Shown piece after piece: positions 7,107 through 8,433 of a stretch of 8,433 nucleotides of DNA; the first letter of the stretch is position 1, and each line of letters begins with the position of its first letter. The notes beneath the pieces were generated by a model. That model saw only the letters and a list, made by a program, of their open reading frames with translations, did not search any database and was not told where the DNA came from. The DNA comes from Pseudomonadota bacterium. GTDB taxonomy: Bacteria; Pseudomonadota; Alphaproteobacteria; Rhizobiales; Afifellaceae. The DNA lies in contig JAEZEK010000372.1 in assembly GCA_023417735.1 (NCBI GenBank), positions 1 through 8,433 on the forward strand. The letters are read 5' to 3'. The translations under genes were made by a program, and so were the position numbers.

Positions 7107-7307
7107 ATGGCCGGTAACGACGAGCGCGACGCGCACGCGAAGGGCAAGGCGGCTGCGGCTGCCCCCGGCGCGGCCCAGATCGACCCGCGGGTGCAGTCGG
7201 AGATCGGCAAGCACCTGCGCGCCGCTTACGACGACGTCATCAACGAACCCGTCCCGCAGCGCTTCCTCGACCTGCTGGCGAAGCTCGAACACTCCCGCAA
7301 GAGCTGA
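7107..7307 (+). CDS. nepR: NepR, anti-sigma factor of the general stress response
   Basis: NepR binds and sequesters the ECF sigma factor EcfG. Under stress, phosphorylated PhyR captures NepR and frees EcfG. The diagnostic core is clear: IGKHLRAAYDDVINEPVPQRFLDLLAKLE, two short helices around the EPVP(Q/D)RF motif, occupies the C-terminal half. The first 20 or so residues are low-complexity and Ala/Lys-rich, as expected for the disordered N-terminus. I chose the ATG at 7107 (66 residues, normal for the family) because GGAG at 7094-7097 is nine bases ahead. In-frame ATGs at 7101, 7068, 7062 and 7053 and a GTG at 7005 are possible, but lack good spacing to a ribosome-binding site. The gene is seven bases ahead of ecfG and almost certainly co-transcribed with it from the EcfG-type promoter at 6965-6989. 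Confidence 0.92.
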   Translation: MAGNDERDAHAKGKAAAAAPGAAQIDPRVQSEIGKHLRAAYDDVINEPVPQRFLDLLAKLEHSRKS

Positions 7308-7314
7308 GGCGCCC

Positions 7315-7863
7315 ATGCCCGTTTCGGACGCCCTGCGCGACGATCTGCTCGCTTCGATCCCGAATCTCCGGGCCTTCGCCGTGTCGCTGTGCGGCAGCAG
7401 CGAACGCGCCGACGACCTCGTCCAGGAAACCCTGATGAAGGCCTGGGCGAAGTTCGACACGTTCCAGGAGGGGACGAACCTCCGCGCCTGGCTGTTCACC
7501 ATCCTGCGCAACGAGTTCTACTCGCAGGTCCGCAAGCGCGGCCGCGAGGTCGAGGACGCCGAAGGCACCTATGCCGCGCGGCTCGCCTCTCAGCCGGCGC
7601 AGACCGGGCACATGGACCTCCGCGACTTCCGCCACGCGCTCGTCAAGCTGCCGCCCGACCAGCGTGAGGCGCTGATCCTCGTCGGCGCCTCGGGCTTCTC
7701 CTACGAGGAAGCGGCCGAGATCTGCGATTGCGCGGTCGGCACCATCACGAGCCGGGGCAGCCGTGCGCGCACGCGCCTCGCCGAGCTCCTCGCGCTGGAG
7801 CCGGACGACACGTTCGGCGCCGATCCCCTCTCGGCCACCGTGGTGCACGGCCCGTCCGGCTGA
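7315..7863 (+). CDS. ecfG: ECF sigma factor EcfG (general stress response, ECF15 type)
   Basis: The 182-residue protein has the two-domain ECF layout. Region sigma-2 spans about residues 10-75 (RAFAVSLCGSSERADDLVQET, then LRAWLFTILRN). A variable linker runs about 76-105. Sigma-4 spans about 107-160, with LPPDQREALILVGASGFSYEEAA and the helix-turn-helix AVGTITSRGSRARTRL. The sequence style and the directly upstream nepR identify it as EcfG, which directs RNA polymerase to GGAAC-N16/17-CGTT promoters for stress genes. Two such promoters lie in this window (6965-6989 plus, 6751-6775 minus). Its start is seven bases after the nepR stop, with GAGG at 7306-7309 overlapping that stop, so the two proteins are probably translationally coupled at balanced levels. 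Alphaproteobacteria often have several EcfG paralogues; whether this is the main one cannot be told from the window. Confidence 0.95.
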   Translation: MPVSDALRDDLLASIPNLRAFAVSLCGSSERADDLVQETLMKAWAKFDTFQEGTNLRAWLFTILRNEFYSQVRKRGREVEDAEGTYAARLASQPAQTGHMDLRDFRHALVKLPPDQREALILVGASGFSYEEAAEICDCAVGTITSRGSRARTRLAELLALEPDDTFGADPLSATVVHGPSG

Positions 7864-7898
7864 CGTCGGGCGGAGGACTTGCAATCGTTTGCAGTTGC

Positions 7899-7928
7899 GG
7901 ACAATCTTGTCCGGCCGCCTGGCGGCCG
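7899..7928 (+). other. Two adjacent hairpins between ecfG and the Rid gene
   Basis: GGACA-ATCT-TGTCC (7899-7912) is immediately followed by CGGCCGCC-T-GGCGGCCG (7912-7928), an 8-bp-arm repeat that would fold with a seven-pair stem. The tail TGTTGGG is not a true T-run, so this is at best a weak ecfG terminator. It ends four bases before the GGGAG ribosome-binding site of the next gene (7933-7937) and could also affect translation of that gene. Confidence 0.4.
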
Positions 7929-7947
7929 TGTTGGGAGAGTCCTCATC

Positions 7948-8409
7948 GTGCAACGTTCCAAGCCATACCGCACCTCGCCGACCAATCCGGGCATCGGCGA
8001 AATCCACACCGAGCCGGACCGGGTCGCCGACATGCCCTACGCGCCGGCGATCCGCGTCGAGGCGCCCGGCGATCTCCTGTTCGTCTCCGGCGCGACGCCC
8101 TCGCCGCTCTACCACAAGCATCCGCACGACTGGTCGGAGCACGACCATCCGAACGACATCCGCGAGCAGACGCGCCGCGCCATGCGCTCCATCCAGACGA
8201 TCCTGGAGCACGAGGGGCTGAGCTGGACCGACGTGGTGAAGATCACGAAATTCCTGACCGACATGCGCGAGATCGAGGTCATGACGGGGACCCTCAAGGA
8301 GTTCCTCGGCGACTGGTCGCCGGCGAGCACGACCATCTGCGTGAACTCGCTCTCCACCCCCGGCGCCCGCATCGAGATCGAGGTGATGGCGGTCTATCCG
8401 AAGACGTGA
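7948..8409 (+). CDS. Rid family (YjgF/YER057c/UK114) protein
   Basis: Rid proteins are small trimeric enzymes. The archetype RidA hydrolyses reactive enamine/imine intermediates from amino-acid metabolism. Here the 153-residue product shows LLFVSGATPSP near residues 46-56, the helix QTRRAMRSIQTILEHEGLSWTDVVKITKFLTDM (only the family style is cited), and the C-terminal GARIEIEVMAVY. The Glu in IEIE matches the conserved active-site Glu of RidA, but the archetypal Arg just before SCV appears to be Thr (TTICV), so imine deaminase activity is doubtful and a Rid subgroup without that Arg is likely. The protein is also longer than the usual 125-135 residues, with an extra N-terminus and an insert containing several His residues (HKHPHDWSEHDHP). 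The start is GTG at 7948 with GGGAGAG at 7933-7939. A TTG at 7879 would place coding sequence across the hairpins. It follows ecfG by 84 bases on the same strand; co-transcription is possible. Confidence 0.88.
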   Translation: MQRSKPYRTSPTNPGIGEIHTEPDRVADMPYAPAIRVEAPGDLLFVSGATPSPLYHKHPHDWSEHDHPNDIREQTRRAMRSIQTILEHEGLSWTDVVKITKFLTDMREIEVMTGTLKEFLGDWSPASTTICVNSLSTPGARIEIEVMAVYPKT

Positions 8410-8433
8410 CGGCGGCACGGCGGCCTGCGGGCC
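8410..8433. other. Window end, non-coding as seen
   Basis: These last 24 bases after the Rid gene stop are GC-only in character and hold nothing that I can name. Confidence 0.5.

Overview
The window reads as chromosomal DNA from a high-GC alphaproteobacterium. Most genes sit near 70% GC in the stretches I counted. The strongest taxonomic marker is the nepR-ecfG pair at 7107-7863, because this anti-sigma/sigma pair of the general stress response (GSR) is confined to Alphaproteobacteria. A Methylobacterium-like or other Hyphomicrobiales host would fit, but I cannot fix the genus from sequence alone.

Layout, left to right. A 734-residue GAF-PAS-GGDEF-EAL cyclic-di-GMP protein (174-2378, +) is followed by ettA, the ABC-F translation factor (2475-4130, +). 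Wedged between ettA and ppk2 is a tail-to-tail type II restriction-modification pair: a BglII/BstYI-family endonuclease (4141-4896, +) and an MT-A70-family DNA methyltransferase (4898-5548, -). Their stop codons are one base apart. The endonuclease gene is about 50% GC while its methyltransferase is about 70%, so the two halves look compositionally unrelated. A PPK2-family polyphosphate kinase (5681-6490, +) follows. A 616-bp non-coding stretch (6491-7106) precedes nepR (7107-7307) and ecfG (7315-7863). The window closes with a Rid-family (YjgF/YER057c/UK114) gene (7948-8409).

The most interesting part is the 6491-7106 gap. On the + strand it holds an exact EcfG-type promoter, GGAAC-N16-CGTT at 6965-6989, which would make nepR-ecfG autoregulated. 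On the - strand it holds a second exact match, GGAAC-N16-CGTT at 6775-6751, pointing away from nepR into DNA with no credible gene. That DNA carries a structured inverted repeat at 6629-6665 and a perfect 12-bp-arm hairpin at 6551-6601, whose loop on the - strand is C/T-rich and contains a CCTCCTC-like stretch. I read this as a candidate GSR-controlled small RNA, analogous to the sigma-T-dependent GsrN of Caulobacter. This is an inference.

Functionally, the right half is a stress-response neighbourhood: NepR sequesters EcfG, and EcfG probably drives its own operon and the divergent RNA. PPK2 (polyphosphate/nucleotide balance) lies convergent to the candidate RNA. No phyR (the anti-anti-sigma partner) and no GSR histidine kinase are visible here.
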